Assembly (NCBI GenBank): GCA_015039365.1
Contig: WION01000257.1
Span: 1-64,000, forward strand
Length of the DNA stretch: 64,000 bases
Source of the DNA: Amanita rubescens
Taxonomy: Eukaryota; Basidiomycota; Agaricomycetes; Agaricales; Amanitaceae
Direction: 5' to 3'
Positions 1 to 11,577 of this stretch are shown here, piece after piece. Position 1 is the first letter of the stretch, and every line of letters begins with the position of its first letter. The position numbers and the translations under genes were made by a program. Under the pieces are notes generated by a model. The model was not told the origin of the DNA and did no database searches. It was given only the letters and a program-made list of their open reading frames with translations.

Positions 1-1
1 C

Positions 2-441
2 CCATACCTCGACCACGGCACAGACTCCTCTGAACCCGAACAAACTCACTTTTCCAACGGGGCCTTTGTCGTCCCTTCCAAAGCATCTACTGCCACTGCC
101 ATCCCGAGCCCAGACACCAAATGGACCTGGCTCCGCAAATCCCTTTTCGACGGAACGAGAGGCGAGCTGGGGTTGCTTTGGAGCGTTCAAGACGATGGGA
201 ACGCCTAATGACGAAACCTGGCCTGTAAGTTCGTTCAGGATGCTAGTCGATATATAGAAAAAGCTGACGCACGAGAGACGCGTTAGGGATTCAATGACGT
301 CCCGGGTGTCCCGCTCGATACGAAGCTTCCCAATTCACCACCCACCGAACGATCACACGCGTTGACCTCGTTTCCAAGCTCCTCGTGTATCCGCCTGAGA
401 GCCGGCTTGCCGCGCAAGACGCGTTGTCACTCCTTTTTTGA
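2..441 (+). pseudogene. C-terminal remnant of a CMGC/CDK-like protein kinase, frameshifted
   Basis: The stretch encodes the end of a CDK-like kinase domain, but in three frames. Frame 2 gives KSLFDGTRGELGLLWSV, then frame 3 gives FKTMGTPNDETWP, the typical block before helix G of CDK-like kinases. A GTAAGT...TAG intron follows at about 223-287. The next exon reads FNDVPGVPLDTKLP and then, after another shift, VDLVSKLLVYPPESRLAAQ, the usual C-lobe end, with a stop at 439-441. The joins need about 2 nt restored near 190 and 1 nt near 362. The 5' part lies outside the window. Either this is a decayed copy or the sequence has two indel errors. The kinase class is clear; the subfamily is not. Confidence 0.6.
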
Positions 442-722
442 ATTATGATGACGAGGTCTGCAGCTACCGCTCATCTTGCCTGCTCAGTATCCACTCAATG
501 AGGATCAACGGCAGTTCGAACCGAGTTCTGTCATTGGGCGAGTTGGTTGACCGGTTCTAACCCTCAATCACGACTATCCTCGCTCCCGCGGCGAAGACTA
601 ACGGAAGAATAGATTGCAACTATAATTGATTGTATCAACTCAATACAATATGATACATTTTGTTAAAACAAAAAAAAAGGTTGTGGTACAACAACCAAGT
701 CCATATTACAAGAAAGCTAAGT
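442..722. other. Intergenic AT-rich stretch
   Basis: No coding potential seen. This is the space between the kinase remnant and the stop codon of SMC4. It contains an A-rich run near 670 and probably holds the SMC4 3' untranslated region. No RNA gene or repeat recognised. Confidence 0.5.
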
Positions 723-3700
723 CTATGTAGCAGCTATTGATGGTGTTGCTGGTACCGCAGTCGAAGGCGGCGGATTGACCACGCGCGGGACAGTCGTCAA
801 CGCATGGTTGTCGATACTTACACCTGAGGGAAAGGTTATACATCGCTTTTCCCCATTGAATGCGAAGGGCTACGTACTTCTCGTTTGGTTGGACGTCTTG
901 TAAATGCCGATCAGGCGGTGACTCAATTCAAACATATCGTTCCTGCAATCGGATTAACCGGGTTAAATGCAAAGATTAGAAACATTGCTCACCTCAGCGA
1001 AATAATGATGAATTGCGCGTTCTTAGTCCGATCTTTGATGTAATTGGCTACGATGGACACGTTCCTAAAGTCGAGAGCGGCATCAATTTCGTCCATAAAG
1101 TACAACGGCGTTGGCTAAGTTGCAATTTAGTATATATCGCTAAATAGATTCGAGAACAACCAACCTTGAAGACGTGAAGAGCGAATACGAGAGCCAGCGA
1201 ACTGAGTGTCTGGCAACGATACATCAGGATCTCGTTTTCTTTGTTAGATCCTATATTACCTTTTCCCCACCGGAAAGATTTGAAATGTTCTTCCAGCTCT
1301 TCTTTGGAGGCATGACACTGAATATAATGCCCTCTGAGAAGGGATCCATGCTATCAACCAATTCCAACTCGGCGTTTCCACCAAGGGTAATCATCTAAAA
1401 AAGGGGGGTTTATCTCGCAAATCCTCGCGATTCGGTAGAACGTACTTGATACATCTCCTTCAGCTTGAGTGAGATCAAGTTGAACCCAGCCATAAACTCA
1501 TCGAGCCTCTGTTTCCTCAACCCGTCGTACTTTTGTTTCTGAGCGTCGCGTTGCTGAGTGACATCTTCTAAATCCTTTGCTCGATTCATGAACTCCTCTT
1601 CACGCTTCTTGTATTCTTTCAAGACGCTCAAGTCAGGTTTGGCGTTTTTAACCTTTTCTGTTCATCATGTAAGGAGTGAGATTTGATTTAGATCACGAAT
1701 GGCACGAACCATCAAGCCACTCGTATTCAGCTACTAGATTTTGCGGCTTGAACTTTGAAAGTTCCTCTGAGGTATACATGTGCAGATCCTTTGAGGGTAG
1801 GTTTTTGCGTTTCGGTTTGCCGACAGGCTCAGTATCAGGTTCTTGCTTGACCTTGGGTTCCGGAGATTGGTCGCCCTGTGCTGCTTCATCCGCTTCATCA
1901 TCTTCCTCCTCATCGTCACTGCTGTTATCACGTCTCAGGCTATGCGGGCGGTAACGAGATGTAGAACGTACTCTATCTCTTCTAGCGCCAATTTGTCATG
2001 CTTATCATTCCAATGATTGAGATTATTTTCGTTCTCTTTATACTCTCTCTGTGAATCAGCAAGACCCTGCTTTATCTCGGCCTGTGGTAATATAGTGAGC
2101 AACTGTGGAGAGAATGAGAAGTATGGATCGAACCTCTCGTTGTCTGAATGCTTGTATCATTTCTTCCTTATCATCCAACTGGGCCTTCAACCCCTCCAAA
2201 TCATCTTTTTCATGATCCACAGCAGATTGAGCAGTTTCAACTTTGGCACGAAGCTCAGTCACGTATTTCTCCAATTCTTCTAGTTGGCCACTAAGCTCCT
2301 TAATTTCGCTATCGGCTTCATCCAACAATGCCTTGTTGCTTTCGGTCGCAGCTTCGTATTTAACAACATCTTTCTCAGCTTTAGCGTGAGCAACCTCCGC
2401 TTTCGTGATTTCATCATTAGCCAGATTGATGTGTAGCTTAATCCCCTCCACTTTTGACTTTTGCGTGAGTAGCTTAGAGCCCCCAATCTCCAAGATCTTC
2501 TTCTCGAGGTCTGAGATCGCTTGTTCAACCTTTCCTGCCTTTTCTTGCAGCTCCTCGAGCTCTTTCTGCGTCGCAGCAATCTCCTTGTCTAACTTGGCAA
2601 TACGAGCCATATCGCCTGCGTCGGGCTTGCTTTGCGACCTACAAAGTGCGTAAGCGCCGATACACAAAATAAAGCAAACTACATACTTCAATTCTTTGAA
2701 GCGCCTCTCGGAATCTGTTATTCTCTTCTTGTTAGTTTCTATTTCCATGCCGAGCTTTTCGTAGGATATATCAAGCGTAGGACCTAGCCCTCTAAGCCGA
2801 TTATACTCAGCCTCAGCCTCCCTGGCTTCTTGCACCGCTCTTTCGAGCTCTTTTGCAGCGTCTTCAGACTCTCTTTCATACTGGGCCAGGACCTCTGGTC
2901 GCACTGCCTCAGTCGGCAGCTTGGAGCTCATACCACCTCTGGTAGGTTGTGAACCACCACCCGACATGGTACCGGACGTATCAATCAGTTGACCGGCAAG
3001 CGTGACGACGCGCCAACGGCGCTGGCCGTACGCAATACGCGTCGCTTGATCCATGTCATTTGCCACCAAGGTGTTTGCAACCCCCTTGTAGAACGCAGCG
3101 GCAAAACGCGGATCTTTCGGCTTGATAAGGTCAAACAATCGCGGGACGCCTTCTGGAGTCTGCACGGGCTCCATGCCGCGTGTATTAGTTAACTTTTCCA
3201 ATACCATGAACGAGGCCCGGCCGATATTTTGCGCACGGAGGGTACTCAATACAAGGCTTGCCCTTGTTCGACAGTGTCGACGACCATGTTGTTCAAAGAC
3301 CCACAGGCTGTGGAGACGGCCACGTCGTACCTGTCTGGTATTGTGCCTAGACTACCGAGGCGACCCTAAAGCATTATCAGTATGTTTCAAACGCCAAAAC
3401 GAAAATCGAGCATACATGAAAGCCTTGAATTCTGCCAGAATTTTGCAGCCGAGTGAGACTATCCAAAACTCTGTTTTGAGACTTGCTGTCAGCTTGGGAT
3501 GCCTTGGCTTCGTCAACCCGTTGCCGTGTAGAAGACGCCTTTTTTCGACATTCTTGAACACGTTCTTGAGCTGTCTGCGACCTTATCAGCAATGTCGGAG
3601 TAGATGTCATTTAACCGACCTTTAATCTCTCTTCTGCTTGCCTGAGCTCTCTTTGCAGATTAGTTTTCTTGTTTTTGAGCGCCTCTTGTTCACTAATCTG

Positions 3701-6448
3701 CAAGGGGTCACGTTACACAGCAAGAAAAACAAACGAGGACCGCTCACCTTGGCCTGCTGGTCAGTCTTCAAAGTCTCAAACGTTTGTTGAGCTTCCTCGA
3801 GTTGTTTCTTCAGATCCTCTGCTTTTTGTGCAAGTGCATCACGTTCGCTAGTTGCAACATCAATCTCAGCTTGCTTTGCGTTGATTTTGGCCTTCCAAGG
3901 TTGGAGCTCCTTTTGCTTGGCTTCAATCTGATCGTGAAAAACTTGCGTCTTATCTAACATAGACTGAAATCAGCAATCGATGCATTTCATTGCTTGCAGG
4001 TTCACCTTTTAGGCTGTCTTGAATGCTCTCAAGGATTTTCTCCTCCTGCGCCAGCGATGCTTCATATTCATCCACCTTGGTCTTTTCCCTTTCCATCTTG
4101 TCTGCGCTTTCCTCAATAGTGCGCGACGCTTTGTTTTTTAAGGCTGTGTCCTATCTATGCTATCAGCGACCAGATGAATGCATTTTGATAAAATTACGTC
4201 TTGGAGAGTTTTCTTGAGCTTCTTCGCCTTCGCAACAGCATGTTTCTTGCGTTCCTGTAGACCGACTTCTTTTCTCTCATGAGATACGAGGTCTTTGGTG
4301 GCTTGTGCCGCTGCTGCTTGAACTTCCTAATTTTGCGAAGGATATAGTAACTCGAAACAAGATCAAGACACTAACCTCATACGCCTTCTCGTGATCACGG
4401 AAATGCGTTTGAAGCATCTCGAAATGGGTAATGTCATCCTTGTTCTTCTCAGTTTCTTCGACCAAATCCCTTTCAAGTTTATTCTGGGTCCTGACGTCAG
4501 TGATTGGGAGAAATTCCTTGAAGGTGCACGAACCACTCGGCCCTCAAGCTTTTCCGCGGTAAGTAAGGCTTTCCAGATGTAAAATTGCCAAAGACGGGGA
4601 CGCGGCTCGCACACAATTGTTCTTCAGCCTAAGATAATCCTCGGCCTCGCGTTTCTCGTCTTCTAACGCACTTTTGTCTTTTTCAACTATGCGAAGGCGG
4701 TTCAATTTAACGGAACGCTCTTCCTGAAGTCGTTCCATATCTACAAGGGCCTCGTCAATTGGTTCCTTGTACTTGGAAGTCCCAATAATGTCTTCGAGAT
4801 ATTCGAGAAGCCCATCTTCATGTTCATTTGCCGCCTTTGGTTTCATCTGCGCAATGGATTCTACTTCTCCCTATCTTCATGTTTGAGAATAGTCGTAAAG
4901 CAAAACGTGAAAAAGATTAACCTGAAGAATTAAGAATCGTTTATGATCAAGATCTATCCCTCGCCCTTTGAGGAGAGTCTGAACTTCTGTGTAGTTGCTT
5001 GAACGACCATTGATCGTATATTTGCTCGAATTGTTCTTAAAGGCTTGTCGAGCTACCACGAGTTCGGAGCCTGGGATGACCTCAAAAGCGTCTGGCCCGG
5101 GCTGAGCTAACGATTAGAGACGAGACACAGAAGTGATTGTGGTCGAGGCGTACCAAGTCCAGGACCTCACGGAAGTGAACCTCAACACTGCATTCATCCA
5201 GGTCAGGGTGTTTGTCAGAATTGTGGATCAATTCAGATAGCTTTGACTGTCTCATCTTGGACGCGCGATAACCGAAAACGAAGAGAAGGGCATCGATAGT
5301 ATTGGACTTGCCAGAACCATTGGGCCCAACAATAGCCGAGAACGACTGCAAAGTATTCATAAGAGAAAATCGAGCGTGGGTTTAGGCATACGAACCTTGT
5401 GAAATGGACCAATGACTTGACGTCCAGCGTAACTCTTGAAGTTCACGAGAGCCATCTTGTGAATCATGAGCCGAGATTTAGGCCCGGAGGGTTCCTCTGG
5501 GGGAGGAGCTGTACTTGGAGGTGGCGGCATAGGCAGCGGTTCAAATAACGACTTTTCCTCCTCTTCTTCGACTATCGGCTCGCGCGTCGATTGCCGCGGT
5601 TTCCTGGGGGATGGTTTAGGCTTGAAATCTGGTATATCGTCATCCATGTCTGAGTCCTGCTTATTTGCGGAATCGTCATGTTGAGAGACTGCGCGTCCTT
5701 CGTTTTGCTTCGCTCCCTGAGGTGTGGCCTCTCTCTTCGACTTGTGTTGTTTACCACTGACTTTTCTGCTCGTCGGCTTGCGACGCTTTGTTGTGGGCTT
5801 GAATTCCTTTTCGTTCTCATCTGAGCTGGCGGCAGCCGAAAGTTCTTCATCCGGGATCGAGTTGCGTTTCTTTGCAGCTCTACCTGGTCTTTGAATCGCG
5901 AGACGCTCTATCTCTTCCTCATCGTCCCCCTGTTCTTCCTCGTGTGCCGGATCCTCGATTCCATTTCCTTTTCTAGATCTTGTTGATCGACTAGAGGCTG
6001 GTGCAGCGGTACCAGTGCTTGCTGCATTACTAGCACGAGCCTTGGCTCCTGTGCTCTCTGTTTGTCGCTTCGATGGCTGCGCTTTTTTTCCTGATAGGGG
6101 CTTAACTTCTTGCCCTCCGTTCCCGTCTGAGCTAACTTTCTGTAGCCCTTCATCTGAAGGACGTGACCGCTTCCTTGCGGGTTGGGCATCTGACTCATCT
6201 TCAGCCTGCGACTCTGCTACGTCCGGCAATGAAGGCTTCCCACGCGTAGAAGTGCGGGACTTTGATGCAGGAGCTGAGTCCGCGCGAGATGAGGCCCGTC
6301 TCGCTCTCGATGGGGGTTTCTGCGAAGTTTCCGCTTCATCGACTGTCAGGTCGGCCGTTTGGCCTCTCTTCCGCTTTGATGGTAATATTTCCTGTTGCGC
6401 CGGTTCGACTGACGCCCTCGTAGAGCGCGAAGACTTCCTAGGCGGCAT
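723..6448 (-). CDS. SMC4: Condensin complex subunit SMC4 (structural maintenance of chromosomes 4)
   Basis: SMC4 pairs with SMC2 as the ATPase of condensin and compacts chromosomes. The start at 6448 opens a disordered, charged N-terminal extension of about 330 residues. Then come LMIHKMALVNFKSYAG and Walker A GPNGSGKSN (near 5310). Diagnostic SMC4 blocks follow: KYTINGRSSNYTEV, LLKGRGIDLDHKRFLILQ, EVESIAQMKPKAANEHEDG, LEYLEDIIGTSKYKEPIDEA. Two long coiled coils flank a hinge near 2950-3249 (GRASFMVLEKL, LAGQLIDTSGTMSGGG). The C-terminal ATPase half has the signature LSGGEK (interrupted by an intron near 1250) and Walker B YFMDEIDAALDFRN near 1100. The last exon ends in a Pro/Ala-rich tail at 723. 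Many introns of about 50 nt; the protein should be about 1,500-1,600 residues. Exact exon joins were not all verified. Confidence 0.93.
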
Positions 6449-6494
6449 AGCTGAAGCACGGGGGGCAAGCGTGGATGCCGCAAAGTTACAATCA

Positions 6495-6892
6495 AGACGC
6501 GTCGGTCACGCTTAGGTCACGCGTCAAACCGCCTTTACAATCTAGCAGTGTGAGAAATAGCACAGTCCACGGAACATTCCATAGCGTCTGTATTAGTACG
6601 TCGTAACAGTGAAGCGAAGATCCGGGAAAAGACAACAGAGTAAACAGTTGAACGTCAAGTAATAGGTTGAGAAAGATACACGTAAATCTCAATGGACTAA
6701 TGCTTATTCACATTTTCCTGGTTAACGCATCCGGCGTGAAGCACGACGATCTTGGATTCGGGCAAGGAACTCACCACGGCCTTCAAGCTTCACCAGTGAT
6801 GTCATGCCATCAGTAGGCCCTATTGAAACGAAGGGTTCATAAGCCACCACAAAGTTCATTTATGATGAGGTATACTCATTGTAATTGCGGTT
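6495..6892. repeat. Direct repeat R, copy A (P450 3' flank / SMC4 upstream region)
   Basis: This stretch is nearly the same as 8878-9274, in the same orientation. In the downstream copy it contains the last coding exon of the P450 and its 3' flank. Here it starts 47 nt upstream of the SMC4 start codon and so also serves as SMC4 upstream sequence. The P450 coding part in this copy has drifted. It ends abruptly at 6892 inside what was a P450 exon. Confidence 0.85.
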
Positions 6893-7154
6893 AGTAAATT
6901 ACTAATTGACTAAATGTTGAATGCGTTTCCATAATGCGCGCGGTCGATGCGCTACTAGTAAAAGACGTGTTTAGTGAGGACGTGACATTAGTAAAGCAAA
7001 GCAACATTTACTCGACACGCCTCAATGCACCTATCACACTTATCAAAATCCAAGATCAATTGCTAACGAACAGAAACATGGAATTTCTAGATTTTGGTAC
7101 AAAAAAGCGACGGGTCCATTTCAACACTCGCCATCTCAAGTACCTCATTTCCAC

Positions 7155-7778
7155 TCAGGCCAGATTTAAGATCCACCTCTGGTACGGGCTATTAGCTTTG
7201 CAATCATAAGGTTGGATGTCCACTCCAGTCTCTGATATTTGGGTGACGACGATGCCATCAGGAATACTGGGAACAAGTGATTTGATCCTGCGAAAACGGA
7301 GCTCGTCAGAATGAGGGTAAACAGTTCGCGCCTCGTGAAGAACGCACAGGAAGTCGGTGCGACTCTCGTCAAGCACAATTTTCCAGTGGAAAGGTTCCTC
7401 CTGTACTTTAAGGGAACTGGTTCCGGGGGGTCCGTTGGCAGCAAGATAGTAGCCTTCGATGGGAAGGCCCGGAATGCTGCCGATACCGGTGGAGCGAATC
7501 GCCCATTCATCATGCCTCCCCCGAACTAGCTTCCACTGATCATCGTAATTTAATGAGAGTCGTATCGGAGAATCGGAGAAAGAGGATATCTTACACCTTT
7601 GGCGACGCCGACAAAATTCTCTGGGCGTGCTGAGACTGAGAGGGTTTCAGTACAAATAGAAAACGGAGTAGCGGCACAATGCCAACTCACCACTACTGTC
7701 GACAGCGGCCGTCAAGAGGAGACCAGTTTTCAAGTTCTTGATGGGAATGGCGTGGTGCGATTCAGGAAGGGTGGCCAT
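7155..7778 (-). CDS. Beta-trefoil protein resembling fungal serine protease inhibitors (peptidase inhibitor family I66)
   Basis: The start at 7778 gives MATLPESHHAIPIKNLKTG. A short intron begins GTGAGT near 7693, and a second lies near 7525-7590. The last exon runs WKLVRGRHDEWAIRSTG ... GYYLAANGPPGTSSLKVQ ... FHWKIVLDESRTD ... and ends YQRWILNLA at 7155. The repeated pattern (Q)WxI/L at spaced intervals plus Gly-turns resembles beta-trefoil proteins, in particular basidiomycete I66 inhibitors, which block serine proteases. Spliced length about 165-175 residues; no signal peptide seen, which fits cytosolic mushroom defence proteins. The second intron's exact ends are uncertain. A ricin-B-like lectin is the main alternative. 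The gene sits wholly inside the segment that interrupts the P450 duplicate. Confidence 0.5.
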
Positions 7779-7853
7779 AGTTGAGTGTAGTAAGCGACTA
7801 TTGAAGACTCGAAGATGCTGGGGATAGAGAAATGAGATGTAGAAGTTTACCAG

Positions 7854-7867
7854 GCTTAAATAGCACA
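7854..7867 (-). promoter_or_regulatory. TATA-like element of the inhibitor-like gene
   Basis: The minus strand reads CTATTTAAGCC about 80-90 nt upstream of the start codon at 7778, a usual spacing for a basidiomycete TATA box. Confidence 0.4.
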
Positions 7868-8403
7868 GACACTTCGGGATTGGATGCCGGGCAGGAAATA
7901 ATAGTCGCTGTTCACCGTCGTGCATCGCCCGGAACTGTTACCTCGCCGAGTGGTTGGTGCCTTCCCAGCGCCCATACGGGGGATGGTTTAGGCCGTTAGT
8001 GTCTGCAATGGGATGTTGAACGTCTCTCCTTCTCAGTATCCATCCCCATGACCAGTTCTAGCCCGGGTAGTTGGCCCATTTCAAGTTGACGACGGAGGGG
8101 TGTGAGAAGTTCCCCATTCTATACAGGTCGGCTTTTGCAGAAGCCGGTCACGGGTCGAATATAAATTTCGCAGGCTATGCTCGTAGACTGTTCGTGAGAT
8201 TGAGTAATGGGTACTTAAGTGCCTGGCCGAACACCGATCATGGCGCGACTCGTCGTAATCGACTCTTCTGAGAAATTTACGTCCTGAGATAGGACTGAAG
8301 TATTATTATGGTGCCCAGCGGCTGACGAGGCTCGTGCGCTGCGGGCTCTGGTACCGTTTCTGGTTGGAACGAGCTTGACAGAAGCAATGGTCGAGGTTTA
8401 TTG

Positions 8404-8871
8404 TCCTGACTTGATAACTTGTCCCACATACGATGGCTCAAACGAGAAGTTGGCAATCAAAGATCTGTCGATCATCAGCATCCCGTTCATACATACATAT
8501 ATCACCAACCACTTACGCAAGGATGGCCTTCATTTCCATGATCGCTATCGTCTTCCCGATGCGAGCGTGTGGACAAGCAATAAATGACAAAAATGAATAA
8601 TTGGGATTATAACTGTCCGGTAGATTAAGCCAGCGGCTTGGTTTAAATCTAGATAGGATACAGCAGATCGTATGACTCTGAGCATCTGCGGCACTGATAT
8701 GAAAAAAAGACATACTCCTCCGCGTCTTCGCCCCAGATACCTTTATACGTGTTGACGACGCGGACCTAAAAGCAGTGAACATGGTCCGTTTCTCTCAAGA
8801 TGAAATCCAGAGACATACAGGATCAAAAGGTGAGTTCCTTTCAGTATACCGCCAACGTAATCGGTTTTTTC
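8404..8871 (-). pseudogene. Duplicated 3' fragment of the cytochrome P450, heme cysteine lost
   Basis: This matches 9275-9746 closely and encodes the P450 region from beta-sheet 1 to the heme loop: KPSRWLNLPDSYNPNYSF then LSFIACPHARIGKTIAIME. The intact copy reads FIAGPHACIGK, so here Gly became Cys and the heme-ligand Cys became Arg. That would remove catalysis even if the piece were expressed. It has no upstream P450 exons; it joins repeat R copy B at about 8872-8877. It is the outer half of an incomplete tandem duplication. Confidence 0.85.
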
Positions 8872-8877
8872 GGGTTA

Positions 8878-9274
8878 AGACGCGTCGGTCACGCTCAGGT
8901 CACATGTCAAACCGCCTTCACAGCAGTGTGAGAAACAGCACAGTCCACGTAGTGTCTGTATTAGTACGTCGTAACAAAGATGTAGAGTGAAGCGAAGACA
9001 GGGGACAAGACAATAGATAAAGTTGCGTAAACAGTTAAACGTCAAGTAATAGGTTGAGAAAGATACACGTAAATTTCAATGGATTAATGTTTATTCACAT
9101 TTTCCTGATTAACGCATCCGGCGTGAAGCACGACGATTTTGGATTCAGACAAGGAACTCACCTGACAGGCTTCACCAGTAATGGCATGCCATCAGTAGGC
9201 TCTATTGAAACGAAGGGTTTATAAGCCACCACGAAGTTAATTTACGATGAGGCATACTCATTGTAATTGCGGTT
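8878..9274. repeat. Direct repeat R, copy B
   Basis: Second copy of the block at 6495-6892, with a few small indels. It is continuous with the P450 gene and contains its final exon, which ends at 9158, plus 280 nt of 3' flank. R plus the adjoining P450 piece form a tandem unit of about 870 nt. Confidence 0.85.
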
Positions 9275-11531
9275 CCTGACTTGATAACTTGTCCCGCATA
9301 CGATGGCTCGAACGAGAAGTTGTTAATCAAGGATCTGTCGATCATCAGCATCATGTTCACACATATATCACCAACCCCTTACGCAAGGATGGCCTTCATT
9401 TCCATGATTGCCATCGTCTTCCCGATGCAGGCGTGTGGACCAGCAATAAATGACAAAAATGAATAATTGGGATTATAACTGTCCGGCAGATTAAGCCAGC
9501 GGCTTGGTTTAAATCTAGATAAGATGCAGTAGATGGTATGACTCTGAGCATCTGCGGCACTGATACGAAAAAAGACATACTCCTCCGCGTCTTCGCCCCA
9601 GATATCTTTATACGTGTTGACAACGCGGACCTAAAAGCAGTGAATATGGACCGTTTCTCTCAAGATGAAATCCAGAGACACACAGGAATCAAAAGGTGGG
9701 TTCCTTTTGGCACCAGTATATCACCTATGTAATCGGTTTTTTCGGCAATGCGGAAGGTAAGAGGTACAGGTGGCAACACCCTTAAACTCTCCATCCTGGT
9801 CGGAAAATTGTCAATTTACCGTAAGCGGCAGCTGGAAAATACGCACACCACGCAATCGAGCCACTGTAACTCTTTGAGTGTACGATAGTCGGGATGTGGA
9901 TCCTTCCTAAGCACTGGCGCAACTTCTTCGCGGAGCTTACTCTGAGCCTCTTGATTATTAGCAAGTAGCCACAATGTCTTTCTGGACGGGTTAAAATCTG
10001 GTTTTGAATAAAGACAGGCTTAGACTTGCCCACGCCAACCCCGACGCTGAAGTCTCGTGGCCCGCACCGAGAAATGTCAACTGTTTTTTTTAAAATCAAT
10101 GTATCAATGTCATCGATTATCCCAATACTTACCACTTGGTCGATCATGGCTTTATCGCTCATAGCATAAACAGTTTTGTCTTTCTCTAGATCGGCTTTCC
10201 TCGCGCGAACTAGGATGCTCATGATATCGCGTTTGGCATCAGTATCAGATACAGCGACGCTGTCGTTCATCTTCTCTTGAAGCAACTCCATAGAGACCTT
10301 TCTAATCGTATGCATCGACTCAAGCAAAGTGCTTAGCTCAGCTACGGTTGTCCTAGACGTCATAGCTAATGTCTTCAACGTTCGGAAGCTCACGTACCGG
10401 TAAATGATGTCTTTTCGAACCAACGACGACGTTTATACATCCAAGAAGTCGTCAGTAGCTGTGGGAAACCAGGAATGAATAAGAACACAACGAATTTTGC
10501 GATGTTCCATTCTGGATGTAACATCAGTGATGGTCCCGGCGTTAGGCTGGGTAAGCTTACCATTTTGTAGCCCAAGGAGTCTCTCATAGGCTACTGCAAG
10601 CTCATTCTCAGGGTTGTGTAGAGAATCAGTCTTGTAGCCAAATGCAGTTTCACAGATGATATCCAGAGTAGCTTTGCTCACTGAAATGACGTATAGTTCA
10701 TCAAAATAGGAACAGATAATAAGACGCACGCCAATCATACATATGCATTACCTTCCCCATCATTGGTTCTTTTTGGGCGTCAATTTGATCGTGCATTAAC
10801 TTGACGAGTCTAGCAATGAAACTAATCAACCAATTATTCGATGTACTGGAGCTTAAACGGACCCATCGATTGAATTGTAATACGTATGAATTTCTGTTGA
10901 GTTATTTCAGTCACGCTTGTTCATGCAGTGAATCACACATACGGGACATCAGATTCGGCATCGAAAACGCGGGATTCATTGCTTTCTTCATCAATCGATG
11001 CTCATCGCCAGTGACTGTCAGCAGACCATAACCAGTCGTTATTCCAAGAAGGTGTCTCAGATATGGAGGCTTTGCACCGCGGTCGGCAAAGATGTTCTCA
11101 AGAAAATCCGATCATACGTACCCTAGGATAATCAAGCCAACCCTTGACCAAAATCTGATGCAAAAGTTCAGGTTGTAGAAAGAACAAGCGCTCGAAACCG
11201 AGTAGACCAAAGAATCGAACAACGGGTCCCAACTTCTTTGCCCATTCGCGATGTGGAATGCAAGCTTGGTTATTGATTATGATGTGCATGTGACCTGTAA
11301 TTAGTCGGGTACCAGGGGCTGTTGGAACATGGCGTAGAGGCGAAAGATAGCGTGGCCATAGTACCAGATGATGAACAATGCGATAGATGACATAACCTTG
11401 AATTGAAAGTGAGATACCGCAACAGTTATGTTTGAAGACTTACCAGCAACCAGAAATCCAATGTGCAAAGGTCGCAGAATATCGCTCAAAAGAGCAGTCA
11501 CTTGTGAAATATGCGTTACGACTGGTGCCAT
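9158..11531 (-). CDS. Cytochrome P450 monooxygenase
   Basis: A membrane-type heme monooxygenase; substrate unknown. The start at 11531 gives a short hydrophobic first exon, MAPVVTHISQVTALLSDI. Exon 2 has LSPLRHVPTAPG, GHMHIIINN and HREWAKKLGPVVRFFG. Helix C region: LLTVTGDEHRLMKKAMNPAF. Then ISKATLDIICETAFGYKTD-like sequence (SKATLDIICETAFG) and the oxygen-binding motif LTFLGAGHETSASGLAW. The K-helix ExxR is ESLR (VVMESLRVLPPVPLTFR). Meander: VVNTYKDIWGEDAEEFKPSR. Heme loop: FIAGPHACIG. End: HQPTDGMPLLVKPVR with TGA at 9158. All key residues are present after removing about ten short introns, so the gene looks functional, about 520 residues. One intron (9978-10029) appears to start with GC. 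CYP family not assigned. Confidence 0.88.
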
Positions 11532-11570
11532 AATGCGCTGAAGTGAGCGTCGCAGCTAAGAGGTCATAGC

Positions 11571-11577
11571 CTTTATA
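11571..11577 (-). promoter_or_regulatory. TATA box of the P450 gene
   Basis: The minus strand reads TATAAAG 40-46 nt upstream of the P450 start codon at 11531, in a short leader without upstream ATG. Confidence 0.5.

Larger units (their letters stand above)
6893..8403. other. 1.5-kb inserted segment splitting the duplicated P450 3' end
   Basis: Left of this segment the sequence matches 8878-9274; right of it the sequence matches 9275-9746. In the intact copy those two blocks are directly joined inside one P450 exon. The segment is therefore an insertion of about 1,511 nt into the duplicate. It carries the inhibitor-like gene at 7155-7778. I see no terminal inverted repeats and no clear target-site duplication beyond one shared T, so the mechanism is unknown. 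About 620 nt on the right side (7780-8403) hold no recognisable gene apart from the inhibitor promoter. Confidence 0.75.

Noticed and set aside
6015..6515. 166-codon plus-strand frame opposite the SMC4 N-terminus
   Set aside because: Antisense shadow of the low-complexity charged SMC4 extension.
6893..8403. Transposon identity of the inserted segment
   Set aside because: I found no terminal inverted repeats, no transposase-like frame and no clear target-site duplication.
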